From the NCBI GenBank assembly GCA_050187415.1, contig JBFWXN010000004.1, positions 68,988-132,987 of the forward strand: a DNA stretch of 64,000 nucleotides, read 5' to 3'. How positions within the stretch are numbered: position 1 is the first letter of the stretch; every line of letters begins with the position of its first letter. The notes below the pieces were generated by a model. It worked only from the letters and a program-made list of their open reading frames with translations, searched no databases and had not been told where the DNA came from. The DNA comes from Ga0077555 sp050187415. GTDB lineage: Bacteria; Pseudomonadota; Alphaproteobacteria; Rhizobiales; Hyphomicrobiaceae. Position numbers and translations under genes: made by a program. Shown in pieces: positions 1 through 8,566 of this stretch.

Positions 1-431
1 TGGACGAGAACCTCAGGATTGCGGCCTTCACGCGCGGCGGCGGCCGCGAAGTACAGCGCGACCGCGAGATGGTGCTGAGCTACTTCCCGCGCCTCGCTGA
101 GCGCATCGACCAACAGGCCGGCACTTTGTCGGGCGGTGAGCAGCAGATGCTCGCCATCAGCCGGGCGCTGATGCTGCGGCCGCGCCTGATGCTCCTCGAC
201 GAACCCTCGTTCGGATTGGCACCGCTCATCGTGCAGGAAATCTTCCGCATCATGCGCCGTATCAACGAGGAAGCCAAAGTGTCGATGCTGCTCGTCGAGC
301 AGAACGCCGCGCTGGCGCTCGATCTGGCTGACCAGGCTTACGTGCTCGAAACCGGGCGCGTCGTGATGTCGGGCGATGCAGCGACCGTGAAGGGCGACGA
401 GCAGATCCGCAAATCCTACCTGGGCTACTGA
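1..431 (+). CDS. livF: Liv-type ABC transporter ATP-binding protein, C-terminal part (LivF)
   Basis: The gene starts before the window; 142 C-terminal residues are visible in the frame whose first full codon is at base 3. The ABC signature LSGGEQQM, a Walker B segment ending LLDEP, the SFGLAP stretch and the H-loop-side LLVEQNAALAL are all present and match LivF, the smaller ATPase of branched-chain amino acid importers, at the inner face of the membrane. Only 8 bases separate it from livH, so livF-livH-livM-binding protein is one operon; livG would be expected further upstream. The actual substrate (branched-chain amino acids, amides or aromatic acids) cannot be told from the ATPase. Confidence 0.93.
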   Translation, partial: DENLRIAAFTRGGGREVQRDREMVLSYFPRLAERIDQQAGTLSGGEQQMLAISRALMLRPRLMLLDEPSFGLAPLIVQEIFRIMRRINEEAKVSMLLVEQNAALALDLADQAYVLETGRVVMSGDAATVKGDEQIRKSYLGY

Positions 432-439
432 GGGGCGCA

Positions 440-1345
440 ATGGAGCAACTGATCCAGCAGGTTGCGGCAGGTCTCGCCAACGGCGCCATTTATGCGCTCG
501 TCGCATTGGCCCTGGTGATGATCTACTCCGCGACCGATCACCTCAATTTCGCCCAGGGCGAGATGGCGATGTTTTCGACTTACGTCGCCTGGTCTTTCTA
601 TCAGACGGGGATGGGTTTCTGGCCGGCTCTGCTTCTCGCGGTGCTTGTTTCGTTCGTCGCCGGCATGTTGATCGAGCGTATCATCCTGAGGCCGCTGCAC
701 AACGCGCCGATCCTTTCGATCGTCGTCGTCTTCATCGGGCTTCTCGCCGTCTTCCATTCCATGGCGGGCGCCATCTGGACGCATACGATCAAGCCGTTCC
801 CGTCGCCCTTTCCCAAGGTCAGCTTTGCCGGCTCCGGCTATATCGGATCGCATCAGATCGGCATGATCGTGGTGACGCTGGTTTTGCTGATGGCGTTGTT
901 TCTATTCTTCCGGTTCACACCCCTCGGGCTCGCCATGCGGGCCGCCGCGCAAAACCCGGTCTCGGCGCGGCTTGCGGGCGTGCCGGTAGACTGGATGCTG
1001 GCGCTGGGCTGGGGGTTGGCGGCAAGCATCGGCGCGGTCGCCGGCTGCATGGTGGCACCGGTCGTCTACCTCGAGCCGAACATGATGGCGGGCATACTTC
1101 TCTACGGCTTCGCCGGCGCGCTTGTCGGCGGCATCGGCAGTCCCGGCGGTGCGGTCGCAGGCGGTTTCCTGGTCGGCGTGCTCGAGAATCTGGTCGCATT
1201 TCTGGGCAATCTCTTCGAACGGTCGACCGGCGTCTATGTCATCGGCAACGGCGAGAAGCTCACCGTGGCCCTCATCATCCTCATCACCGTCCTGACGGTG
1301 AGGCCGAGCGGCCTCTTCGGTCGGGTTACAGTCAAGCGGGTCTGA
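440..1345 (+). CDS. livH: Branched-chain amino acid type ABC permease LivH
   Basis: The 301-residue integral membrane protein has about eight hydrophobic segments. It opens with the family pattern of a short amphipathic start followed by GLANGAIYALVALALVMIY, and carries the conserved NFAQGEMAMF segment near residue 34 and a C-terminal RPSGLFGR. These are typical of LivH, one of the two membrane subunits of Liv importers. The start lies 8 bases after livF and the stop 3 bases before livM, indicating tight co-transcription. Length is normal for the family. Confidence 0.93.
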   Translation: MEQLIQQVAAGLANGAIYALVALALVMIYSATDHLNFAQGEMAMFSTYVAWSFYQTGMGFWPALLLAVLVSFVAGMLIERIILRPLHNAPILSIVVVFIGLLAVFHSMAGAIWTHTIKPFPSPFPKVSFAGSGYIGSHQIGMIVVTLVLLMALFLFFRFTPLGLAMRAAAQNPVSARLAGVPVDWMLALGWGLAASIGAVAGCMVAPVVYLEPNMMAGILLYGFAGALVGGIGSPGGAVAGGFLVGVLENLVAFLGNLFERSTGVYVIGNGEKLTVALIILITVLTVRPSGLFGRVTVKRV

Positions 1346-1348
1346 GAC

Positions 1349-2422
1349 ATGGCGATCGAGGCAAGCGGCATTGCTCGGGTCGAAACCGGCCATGCGTCGT
1401 CATTGGTCGAATGGACGCGACCGGGTATCGCGCCGTGGCTTTACGTTGCGGCGCTGTTGGCGGCGCTGCTGCCGGTTTTCACACATCTGACGGGGCTCGT
1501 CTCGAACTATAGCTACCTGCAGCTTTCGCTCGTGCTGGTGTTCTCGATCGCCGTCCTCGGTCTCAATCTGCTGACCGGCTTCAACGGTCAGATCTCTCTC
1601 GGCCACGGCGCCTTCTTCGCGCTCGGCGCCTACACCGCGGGCATCCTGATGGATCAGGGCATCGCGCCCTATTGGGCCACATTGCCGGCCGCAGCGATCG
1701 TCTGTTTCATTTTCGGTTATCTGTTCGGCTATCCCGCGCTCCGCCTCGAGGGCCACTATCTGGCACTCGCCACCTTTGCGCTCGCTATTTCCGTCCCGCA
1801 GATACTCAAGTACCGGCACCTCGAGGAGCTGACGGGCGGGGTGCAGGGCCTCAACCTTGTCAAGCCCGATGCCCCCTTCGGGTTGCCGCTGACGCCGGAC
1901 CAATGGATGTACCTGGTCGTTCTGGCCGTGGCGGTGCTGATGTTCTGGCTGGCCCGGAATATTGTCGACAGCCGGATCGGGCGGGCCATGATGGCGATCC
2001 GCGATCACGGCATGGCGGCCGAGACAATGGGGATCAACAACGCCCGCATCAAAATGATGACATTCGGCGTCTCCGCGCTTTACACGGGCGTTGCCGGCGC
2101 GCTTCACGCCACCATCTTCGAGTTCATCGCACCCGACAGTTTTCGGCTGGAGCTTTCCATTTCGCTTCTCGTCGGGGCCGTGGTCGGTGGTATCGCGTCA
2201 CTTCCGGGAGCCCTTGTCGGCGGCGCTTTCGTGCAGCTTATCGAGAAGTATGCCGATGCCGCGACCAGAGCCATCTCGAATGCGGTTCACCTTCCGATCG
2301 AGCTCGAGCCGTGGACGATCTATGGCATCGCGCTCATTGCGCTGATGTATCTGATGCCGGCCGGCATCGCCGGTGGGATCGCATCGCTCTGGAGCAGGTT
2401 GACCGGCCGAAGAGCGCGTTAG
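1349..2422 (+). CDS. livM: Branched-chain amino acid type ABC permease LivM
   Basis: The 357-residue membrane protein has the LivM hallmarks: LNLLTGFNGQISLGHGAFFALGAY near residues 70-95, then LTGGVQGL, and MAIRDHGMAAETMGIN before the last membrane block. It is the second permease subunit pairing with LivH. It begins 3 bases after the livH stop. The N-terminal 25 residues before the first membrane helix are longer than in many homologues, but no better internal start is seen. It is followed by a 75-base gap and the binding protein gene. Confidence 0.92.
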   Translation: MAIEASGIARVETGHASSLVEWTRPGIAPWLYVAALLAALLPVFTHLTGLVSNYSYLQLSLVLVFSIAVLGLNLLTGFNGQISLGHGAFFALGAYTAGILMDQGIAPYWATLPAAAIVCFIFGYLFGYPALRLEGHYLALATFALAISVPQILKYRHLEELTGGVQGLNLVKPDAPFGLPLTPDQWMYLVVLAVAVLMFWLARNIVDSRIGRAMMAIRDHGMAAETMGINNARIKMMTFGVSALYTGVAGALHATIFEFIAPDSFRLELSISLLVGAVVGGIASLPGALVGGAFVQLIEKYADAATRAISNAVHLPIELEPWTIYGIALIALMYLMPAGIAGGIASLWSRLTGRRAR

Positions 2423-2497
2423 CAGGGTGGCAGAAGGACCAGAGCCAATTCCGGATTCGATCCGGCAACAAGATCAACATGAGGAGGATACGTTCAC

Positions 2498-3724
2498 ATG
2501 ACCAGGATGCTGAAGCAGATGTTCCGGTTCGCCGGCGTGGCAGCGCTAAGCGCTGTCATCGCGACGCCGGTCGCCGCCCAGAAAAAATATGATCCCGGCG
2601 CCAGCGATACCGAGATCAAGATCGGCAACACCAATCCCTACTCGGGCAACGCCTCCGCTTACGGCAACATCGGTCGGACCATCGAGGCCGTGTTCAAGAT
2701 GGTCAACGACAAGGGCGGCATCAACGGGCGCAAGATCAACTTCATCACCTATGACGACGGCTACAGCCCGCCCAAAACCGTCGAAATGGTCCGCAAGCTG
2801 GTCGAGGAGGACCAAGTCCTGTTCGTCTTCAATACCCTCGGAACTCCCCCGAATTCGGCCATACACAAGTACATGAACGCGAAGAAGGTGCCGCAACTGT
2901 TCGTTGCGACCGGCGCGTCGAAGTGGGGGCAGCCGAAGAAGTTCCCTTGGACGATGGGCTGGCAGCCGGACTACGCGACGGAAGCCTCGATTTACGCCAA
3001 GCACATTCTCTCGACCATCAAGGACCCCAAGATCGCGGTCCTCATGCAGAACGACGACTACGGGAAGGACTACTACAACGGCTTCCTCCGAGGGCTCGGG
3101 AAGGAGAACGAGAAGCTGATCGTCGCGCGGGCGACTTACGAGTCGACCGATCCGACCGTCGACAGCCAGATGATCCAGCTCAAGAACTCGGGCGCCAACG
3201 TCTTCTTCAACATCACCATCCCGAAATTCGCGGCGCAGGCCATCAAGAAGGCCGCGGAGATCGGCTGGAAACCGGTCCATTACCTCAACAACGTGTCGTC
3301 GTCCTTCGGCTCCGTCTTCAAGCCTGCCGGCATCGAAAACTCGCAGGGCATCATTCTCGCGCTTTACCGCAAGGACGCGAACGACCCGCAGTGGAAGGAT
3401 GCAGCCGACGTGAACGCCTGGAAGGAGTTCATGGCCAAATACATGCCGTCGGCGAACCTCGCGGAGGACACGCACAACTACGGCTATGCGGTCGCTCATA
3501 CACTCATCGAGGTGCTGAAGAAATGCGGTGACAATCTCACCCGGGCGAACATCATGAAACAGGCCGCGAGCCTCAAGGGTCTCGAAGTTCCGTTGCTGCT
3601 GCCCGGCATCAAAGTCAACACCAGCCCGACGGATTTCTACCCGCTCGAGGCCGTGCGGCTGGCACGCGTAAAGGGCGAGGGCTTCGAGCTTTTCGGCGAC
3701 GTGATCGCAAGCGAGAGCAAGTAG
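2498..3724 (+). CDS. ABC transporter substrate-binding protein, LivK/Peripla_BP_6 family
   Basis: The 408-residue periplasmic binding protein has a Sec signal peptide (residues 1-27, ending VAA before QKK). The mature part starts with ASDTEIKIGNTNPYSG, the usual opening of the type I periplasmic-binding fold used by Liv systems, and continues through a YDDGYSPPKTVEMVRKLVE segment. A GAGGAG ribosome site lies about ten bases before the ATG. It closes the livF-H-M operon and captures the ligand for it. The ligand is not predictable by eye; relatives bind amino acids, amides or aromatic acids. Confidence 0.9.
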   Translation: MTRMLKQMFRFAGVAALSAVIATPVAAQKKYDPGASDTEIKIGNTNPYSGNASAYGNIGRTIEAVFKMVNDKGGINGRKINFITYDDGYSPPKTVEMVRKLVEEDQVLFVFNTLGTPPNSAIHKYMNAKKVPQLFVATGASKWGQPKKFPWTMGWQPDYATEASIYAKHILSTIKDPKIAVLMQNDDYGKDYYNGFLRGLGKENEKLIVARATYESTDPTVDSQMIQLKNSGANVFFNITIPKFAAQAIKKAAEIGWKPVHYLNNVSSSFGSVFKPAGIENSQGIILALYRKDANDPQWKDAADVNAWKEFMAKYMPSANLAEDTHNYGYAVAHTLIEVLKKCGDNLTRANIMKQAASLKGLEVPLLLPGIKVNTSPTDFYPLEAVRLARVKGEGFELFGDVIASESK

Positions 3725-3740
3725 TGGCTCGTCCGAGCCA
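3725..3740 (+). terminator. Possible hairpin at the end of the Liv operon
   Basis: TGGCTC and GAGCCA are perfect inverted repeats separated by four bases, directly after the stop of the binding protein gene. There is no clear T-run, so it may stabilise the 3' end or act as a weak terminator between this operon and the convergent P450 gene. A second GC-rich inverted repeat (GGCGGC/GCCGCC) follows at about 3755-3783. Confidence 0.4.
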
Positions 3741-3815
3741 GTAGCTCTTGTAGCGGCGGCTGCCGACGCTCCGGCGGCCGCCCTTGCCTTGCCGCGAGAC
3801 GGGCGACCAATCGGC

Positions 3816-5045
3816 TCAGGACTTCGCGCATCCAGTGCGGACCGGCAGGCTCGAAAGGCCGCGCGCGACAAGGCTGTCATGCCACACCGCTGGCGCGGCG
3901 CCGACCGCTAGATCGGGAAAACGCTCGAACAGTCGCGGCAGCGCAATACGTGCCTCGAGGCGGGCGAGCTGGGCGCCGATGCAGAAGTGAGCCCCTTGAC
4001 CGAACGTGAGATGCCGGTTCGGCTGGCGGCCGACGTCGATCCGGTCGGGATCGGCGAAGTGCTGCGGATCGCGGTTGGCGGCGTTGATCATGGCAAAGAC
4101 GCGATCGCCAGCGCGAAGCTGCTTGCCCCCGATATCATGATCGATGCGCACGACGCGGCTCATCGAGTTCGATGGTCCGTCGAAGCGCAAGAACTCCTCG
4201 ATCGCCGTGCCCGCATTGTCGGGTTCGCTACAGAAGCGGTCACGCGCTTGGGGGTCGCGCAGCAACATCAGCGTCGAATTCGAGAGCAGATTCGTCGTCG
4301 TCTCGTGCCCCGCGAACAGCAGCAACATGGCCGTTGCGACCAACTCGTCCTCCGATAGGCGATCATCGTGATCGCGCGCGGCGATGAGCAGGCTCAGGAG
4401 ATCGTGTGCCGGTTCGCGCCGCCGCTGCTCGATGAGCTTGCGGAACAGTGCCGCCATCGCCACCGCGCCACGTCGCGCGCGCTCGTACTTGTCCCGGATC
4501 TCGCGCGCCGAGAAGAGAAACGACATGATGTCGTCGGACCAACCCTTGATCTCGTACAGGTGGCCCTCCGGCACATTCATGATGCGCATGATGACCCGTG
4601 CCGGAAGCTGCATGGTCAGCGCAGCGACCAGATCCGTCTCCCCGGGACCGGCCGCGGCAAGGCTGTCGAGGAGCCGTTCGGTCGTCTCCTCGATGGCGGG
4701 ACGCCAGCTATTGATCGTGCCGGGAAGGAAAGCCTTGGCCACCAGCGCCCGAACCCGAGTGTGGCCCGGGGGATCGCGAAACACGATCCACAGCGACAGG
4801 TAGCGCATGGCCTCGGACAGGGTCGAACGGCTCGGCTCCGGCAGGCTGGCATAGAACGGGGTCAGCCGATCGGGCGACATTTCGTCGGCAGACGCGAGGG
4901 CACGGGCAACATCGTCGTAGCGCGTCAGCACCCACGACTTGAGTGCGGGGCTCCAGTGAACCGGGTCGCTTTCGCGCAAGCGCGCCAGTTGCGGATAAGG
5001 GTCTGCGCGCACCGCAGGATCGCTTGGCGTATAGGCGAGAGGCAT
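3816..5045 (-). CDS. Cytochrome P450
   Basis: The 409-residue soluble bacterial P450 is a haem-thiolate monooxygenase needing a separate ferredoxin and reductase, neither of which is in this window. The I-helix oxygen-binding motif AGHETTTNL, the K-helix ExxR (EEFLR) and the haem-binding loop FGQGAHFCIG, with Cys355 as axial ligand, are all intact. The start at MPLAYTPSD is chosen because the frame continues upstream with non-P450-like sequence; the longer form would begin at 5210. The gene lies alone between two transporter operons and is divergent from the sugar-binding protein gene (188 bp between starts). The substrate is unknown; the short class I form resembles CYP107/CYP105-like enzymes. 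Confidence 0.92.
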   Translation of the reverse strand: MPLAYTPSDPAVRADPYPQLARLRESDPVHWSPALKSWVLTRYDDVARALASADEMSPDRLTPFYASLPEPSRSTLSEAMRYLSLWIVFRDPPGHTRVRALVAKAFLPGTINSWRPAIEETTERLLDSLAAAGPGETDLVAALTMQLPARVIMRIMNVPEGHLYEIKGWSDDIMSFLFSAREIRDKYERARRGAVAMAALFRKLIEQRRREPAHDLLSLLIAARDHDDRLSEDELVATAMLLLFAGHETTTNLLSNSTLMLLRDPQARDRFCSEPDNAGTAIEEFLRFDGPSNSMSRVVRIDHDIGGKQLRAGDRVFAMINAANRDPQHFADPDRIDVGRQPNRHLTFGQGAHFCIGAQLARLEARIALPRLFERFPDLAVGAAPAVWHDSLVARGLSSLPVRTGCAKS

Positions 5046-5233
5046 GGGGCATCCGATCCGGATCGATAACCGTCCCGCACAGGATAAGGGCCAGCGCCAC
5101 GGAGCCAAGAGGCCTGCACCGAGAATTGTTTCTTTCGACCCGGGAAAGATGGCTTGTTGGCCGATGCATTCGCGCGTAAGCTTCTCCACAAGCGATACAG
5201 AAATTCGCAAAGTTTGGTTTGGGAGGACTACCG

Positions 5234-6556
5234 ATGACCAAGATCACGCGTCGTCAATTTGGAACGACCGCGGTGGGCGCAGCTGCCGCGACGACTGGCG
5301 GCATCGCCGGCATTCTCGCAACGGGCCGGGCTCCGGCCATTGCACAAACCACGACTGTTCATTGGCTCAGGTGGAACGATTTCGTCCCGACCTGCGACAA
5401 ACTGATCCGCGAGAAGATCGCGCCCGCTGCCGAGAAGGCGCTCGGCATCAAGGTCAACTTCGAGACCGTCAACGGCAACGATCTGCAGCCGCGCATTACG
5501 TCGGGTATCCAGTCCGGTGCCGGCCCTGACATCATCATGCTGTTCAACAATCACCCGCATCTCTATTCCAATAGCCTGGCCGACGTTTCCGACGTGGCCG
5601 AGGAAGTGGGCAAGGCGCAAGGCGGCTATTATCCGCTCTGCGAGGGCAACTGCCAGGTCGACGGCAAGTGGGTCGCGATGCCGATGGCGATCATCGGAGC
5701 GCTCAATGCCTATCGCAAGTCCTTGTTCGCCGAAGTCGGTGCGAGCAAGTATCCCGATACATGGGATGAGTATCGCGCGGTCGGAAAGAAACTGAAGGAC
5801 AAAGGCACGCCATTCGGTCAGGCGCTCGGTCAATCGTTCGGCGATCCCCCGACGTTTGCCTATCCGCTGATGTGGAGCTTCGGCGGAATGGAAGTTGATG
5901 ATAAGGGAAAAGTCGTCATCAATTCCAAGGATACGGTCGAGGCCGTAAAGTTTATGACGGCCATGTGGAAGGACGCGTTCGACGAGGGCGGCCTCGCCTG
6001 GGATGATGCGTCCAACAATCGGGCGTTCCTGGCCAACACGATTTCGTGCACGTTGAACGGCGCTTCGATCTATCTGCTGGCTGCGCGCGAGAAGGGAAAA
6101 TACAAGACCGATAGCGGCGCGGAACTGTCGAGCGACATTCTCCACGGCGAGTTGCCGGCCGGTCCAAAGGGCAAGTTCGCCTTTCATACCTTCCAGAGCC
6201 ACGTGGTTCCGAAGTACTCGAAGAATCAGAAGGCGGCGAAGGACCTCTTGAAGTTCATTCACGCCAAGGAAAACTATGCCGGTTGGTTCGAGACCGGGAA
6301 GGGCTTCGATACGCCCCCGACCAAGGTTTGGGAGACGGATCCGATGTGGGACAAGGATCCAATAATGAAGCCCTACGCCGTCGCTGGTAAGCTCGGGGCG
6401 ACACCGGGGCGCGCCGGGCCGCCGAATGCGAAATCGGCGGAGGTCCTCTCGAAGTATCTGATCGTCAACATGTTCGCGTCGGCGATCAAGGGGCAAGGCG
6501 CTGAGGACGCGGTCAAAGCCGCCGACGCCGAGTTGAAAAAGATCTACGGCGCCTGA
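5234..6556 (+). CDS. Carbohydrate ABC transporter substrate-binding protein (Tat-exported)
   Basis: The 440-residue extracytoplasmic binding protein belongs to the SBP_bac_1 (family 1, MalE/UgpB-like) group. The N-terminus MTKITRRQFG followed by an Ala/Gly-rich hydrophobic stretch and APAIAQ is a twin-arginine signal peptide. The body shows the NDLQPRITSGIQSGAGPDIIML and MPMAIIGALNAYRKSLF segments typical of sugar-binding proteins. GGAGG lies 7 bases before the chosen ATG, which favours this start over an in-frame start 15 bases upstream. It is the first gene of a four-gene importer operon; the sugar or polyol ligand is not known. Confidence 0.9.
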   Translation: MTKITRRQFGTTAVGAAAATTGGIAGILATGRAPAIAQTTTVHWLRWNDFVPTCDKLIREKIAPAAEKALGIKVNFETVNGNDLQPRITSGIQSGAGPDIIMLFNNHPHLYSNSLADVSDVAEEVGKAQGGYYPLCEGNCQVDGKWVAMPMAIIGALNAYRKSLFAEVGASKYPDTWDEYRAVGKKLKDKGTPFGQALGQSFGDPPTFAYPLMWSFGGMEVDDKGKVVINSKDTVEAVKFMTAMWKDAFDEGGLAWDDASNNRAFLANTISCTLNGASIYLLAAREKGKYKTDSGAELSSDILHGELPAGPKGKFAFHTFQSHVVPKYSKNQKAAKDLLKFIHAKENYAGWFETGKGFDTPPTKVWETDPMWDKDPIMKPYAVAGKLGATPGRAGPPNAKSAEVLSKYLIVNMFASAIKGQGAEDAVKAADAELKKIYGA

Positions 6557-6567
6557 AGCAGGGTGGA

Positions 6568-6589
6568 TGGGGCTGCTATTGCAGCCCCA
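6568..6589 (+). promoter_or_regulatory. Perfect hairpin after the binding-protein gene
   Basis: TGGGGCTGC and GCAGCCCCA form a perfect 9-bp stem around the four-base loop TATT, starting 11 bases after the stop of the binding-protein gene and about 150 bases before the first permease. No T-run follows. Such intra-operon hairpins usually protect the upstream message or partly stop transcription, giving more binding protein than permease. Confidence 0.55.
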
Positions 6590-6739
6590 ACGCGTGCGCT
6601 CGAACCGTGCTCGAGACCATAAGGCGTCGCCAGCCATTCGGTGCCGCGTGCGTGGAGCGCCGGTATTGACACGATCCTTCCTGCAGCAATCACTTTCGTC
6701 GCGACGTCACGGACCGGCACGGCGAGGAGCGAGTGGACC

Positions 6740-7684
6740 ATGGCAGTGACAGTGCCGGCCGATGCCGCCGGAGATGGCGTCAAGGTACCACGGCCGAAAT
6801 GGCGACCACTCGAGGACGAGAGGTGGCTGGCGGTGGTGCTGCTTCTGCCGACCGTCGCGCTGCTCGGCTTGTTCATTGCCTATCCGTTCGCTCGCGGCAT
6901 TCTCCTCTCGGTCACCGACGCACGTGTCGGCATTCCGGGCGAGTACGTCGGCTTCGCCAACTTCGAGCGGTTGTTCAGCGATCCCATCTTCAAGATGGTC
7001 GTTTGGAATACCTGCTGGTATACCCTCATCACCACCATATTCAAGCTCGCGCTCGGCTTGTGGCTCGCGCTCTTGCTGAACCGAAATTTTAAGTTCAAGG
7101 CGTTCACGCGCGCCTTCATTCTGCTCCCTTTCATCATCCCGACGGTGTTGTCGACATTCGCCTGGAAGTGGATGTTCGATCCGACCTTCAGTGTCCTCAA
7201 CTGGATTCTCTTCAAGCTCGGCGTCATCGGCCGCTACGGCGGTCTCAATTGGCTCGGCGACGGCGAACTCGCCATGTGGTCGATTATCATCGTCAACATC
7301 TGGCGCGGCGTGCCGTTCTTCGCCATCTCGCTGCTGGCCGGCCTGCAGACCATCAGTCCCGACCTCAACGAAGCGGCCGCCATCGACGGCGCCAAGCCGT
7401 GGCAGCGCTTCATTCACATCACCTGGCCGTTGCTGCTGCCGGTGACCATGGTCGTGGTGCTGTTCTCGGTCATCCAGACGTTCGCGGATTTCCAGATCGT
7501 TTATGTGATGACTGGAGGCGGACCCGCCAACGCCACGCATCTTTTCGCCACCTACGCCTATCAGCTCGGTGTCGGAACCGGCCTTCTGAGCCAAGGTGCT
7601 GCCATATCGCTCGCGATGTTCCCAATTCTGTTCGCGATCGTGATCGTGCAGCTCCTCTATATCCGCCGCGTTGAAACGCGCTGA
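6740..7684 (+). CDS. Carbohydrate ABC transporter permease (MalF/UgpA-like)
   Basis: The 314-residue inner-membrane protein has six predicted membrane segments and the cytoplasmic EAA loop (EAAAIDGAKPWQRFIHITWP) that docks on the ATPase. The start at MAVTVPAD follows a GAGGAG site; the frame is open further upstream but with poor coding character. It is the first of two permeases in the sugar importer operon, 183 bases after the binding-protein gene and 21 bases before the second permease. Confidence 0.9.
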   Translation: MAVTVPADAAGDGVKVPRPKWRPLEDERWLAVVLLLPTVALLGLFIAYPFARGILLSVTDARVGIPGEYVGFANFERLFSDPIFKMVVWNTCWYTLITTIFKLALGLWLALLLNRNFKFKAFTRAFILLPFIIPTVLSTFAWKWMFDPTFSVLNWILFKLGVIGRYGGLNWLGDGELAMWSIIIVNIWRGVPFFAISLLAGLQTISPDLNEAAAIDGAKPWQRFIHITWPLLLPVTMVVVLFSVIQTFADFQIVYVMTGGGPANATHLFATYAYQLGVGTGLLSQGAAISLAMFPILFAIVIVQLLYIRRVETR

Positions 7685-7705
7685 AGCCGCCGGGAGAAAC
7701 TGACG

Positions 7706-8557
7706 ATGATCGAAGGTGGCATCTGGCGGCGCTGGGTCTTCTTCCGGATCCCGTTGGCTCTATTCCTGATCTTCCTCCTCTTTCCATTCTATTGGATGGT
7801 TATCACCACGTTCAGGCCGGACAACGAGCTGTACATCGCCTGGCAGCGACCCACCTACACGCCGTTCTGGACTTGGCATCCGACGCTGGACCACATTCGC
7901 TTCCTCTTCCGGGAGACGGCCTTCGCCACTTGGCTGTGGAACACGATGTTCATCTCGATCTGCTCGACGATCATCTCGCTGTTCTGCGGCGTGTTGGCCG
8001 GTTATGCGCTATCGCGCCTGAGCTTCCCCTTCGCAGGCGGTCTCGGAACGGCGATTTTCATCACGTATCTCGTCCCTCAAACGCTACTATTTATTCCGTT
8101 GTCCGAGATCATCCGGAACTACAAGCTCGGCGATACGCCGTGGGCCCTGATCCTCACCTATCCGACATTCCTGATACCGTTCTGTACCTGGCTGATGATG
8201 GGCTACTTCAAAGCCATCCCGAAGGAGCTCGAGGAGTGCGCGCGGATCGATGGTGCCTCGCGATGGAAAGCGATGCTCTACATCGTGATCCCGGTCGCGA
8301 TACCTGGCATTCTTTCTGCCGGCATCTTCGCATTCACGCTGTCGTGGAACGAGTTCATCTACGCGCTGGTGTTCCTGTCGTCGCCGCAGGAGAAAACAGT
8401 GCCGGTCGGCGTCGTCTCCGAGCTGATACGTGGCGACGTGTTCTTTTGGGGCGCACTCATGGCGGGCGCACTGCTCGGCAGCATTCCGGTTGCGATCGCC
8501 TATTCGTTTTTTGTCGAGCACTACGTGTCGGGACTGACCGGATCGGTCAAAGGATAA
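7706..8557 (+). CDS. Carbohydrate ABC transporter permease (MalG/UgpE-like)
   Basis: The 283-residue six-helix permease ends in the typical short FFVEHYVSGLTGSVKG tail of MalG-like proteins. Its EAA loop reads EECARIDGASRWKAML, and PFYWMVITTFRP near residue 28 is the family's first periplasmic segment. A GGGAGA site precedes the ATG. It forms the heterodimeric channel with the preceding permease and is followed nine bases later by the ATPase gene. Confidence 0.91.
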   Translation: MIEGGIWRRWVFFRIPLALFLIFLLFPFYWMVITTFRPDNELYIAWQRPTYTPFWTWHPTLDHIRFLFRETAFATWLWNTMFISICSTIISLFCGVLAGYALSRLSFPFAGGLGTAIFITYLVPQTLLFIPLSEIIRNYKLGDTPWALILTYPTFLIPFCTWLMMGYFKAIPKELEECARIDGASRWKAMLYIVIPVAIPGILSAGIFAFTLSWNEFIYALVFLSSPQEKTVPVGVVSELIRGDVFFWGALMAGALLGSIPVAIAYSFFVEHYVSGLTGSVKG

Positions 8558-8566
8558 GGAAGGACG

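Noticed and set aside
2546..3880. 444-codon minus-strand frame over the Liv binding-protein gene
   Set aside because: The plus strand carries a signal peptide and a clear binding-protein fold; the minus frame is a shadow.
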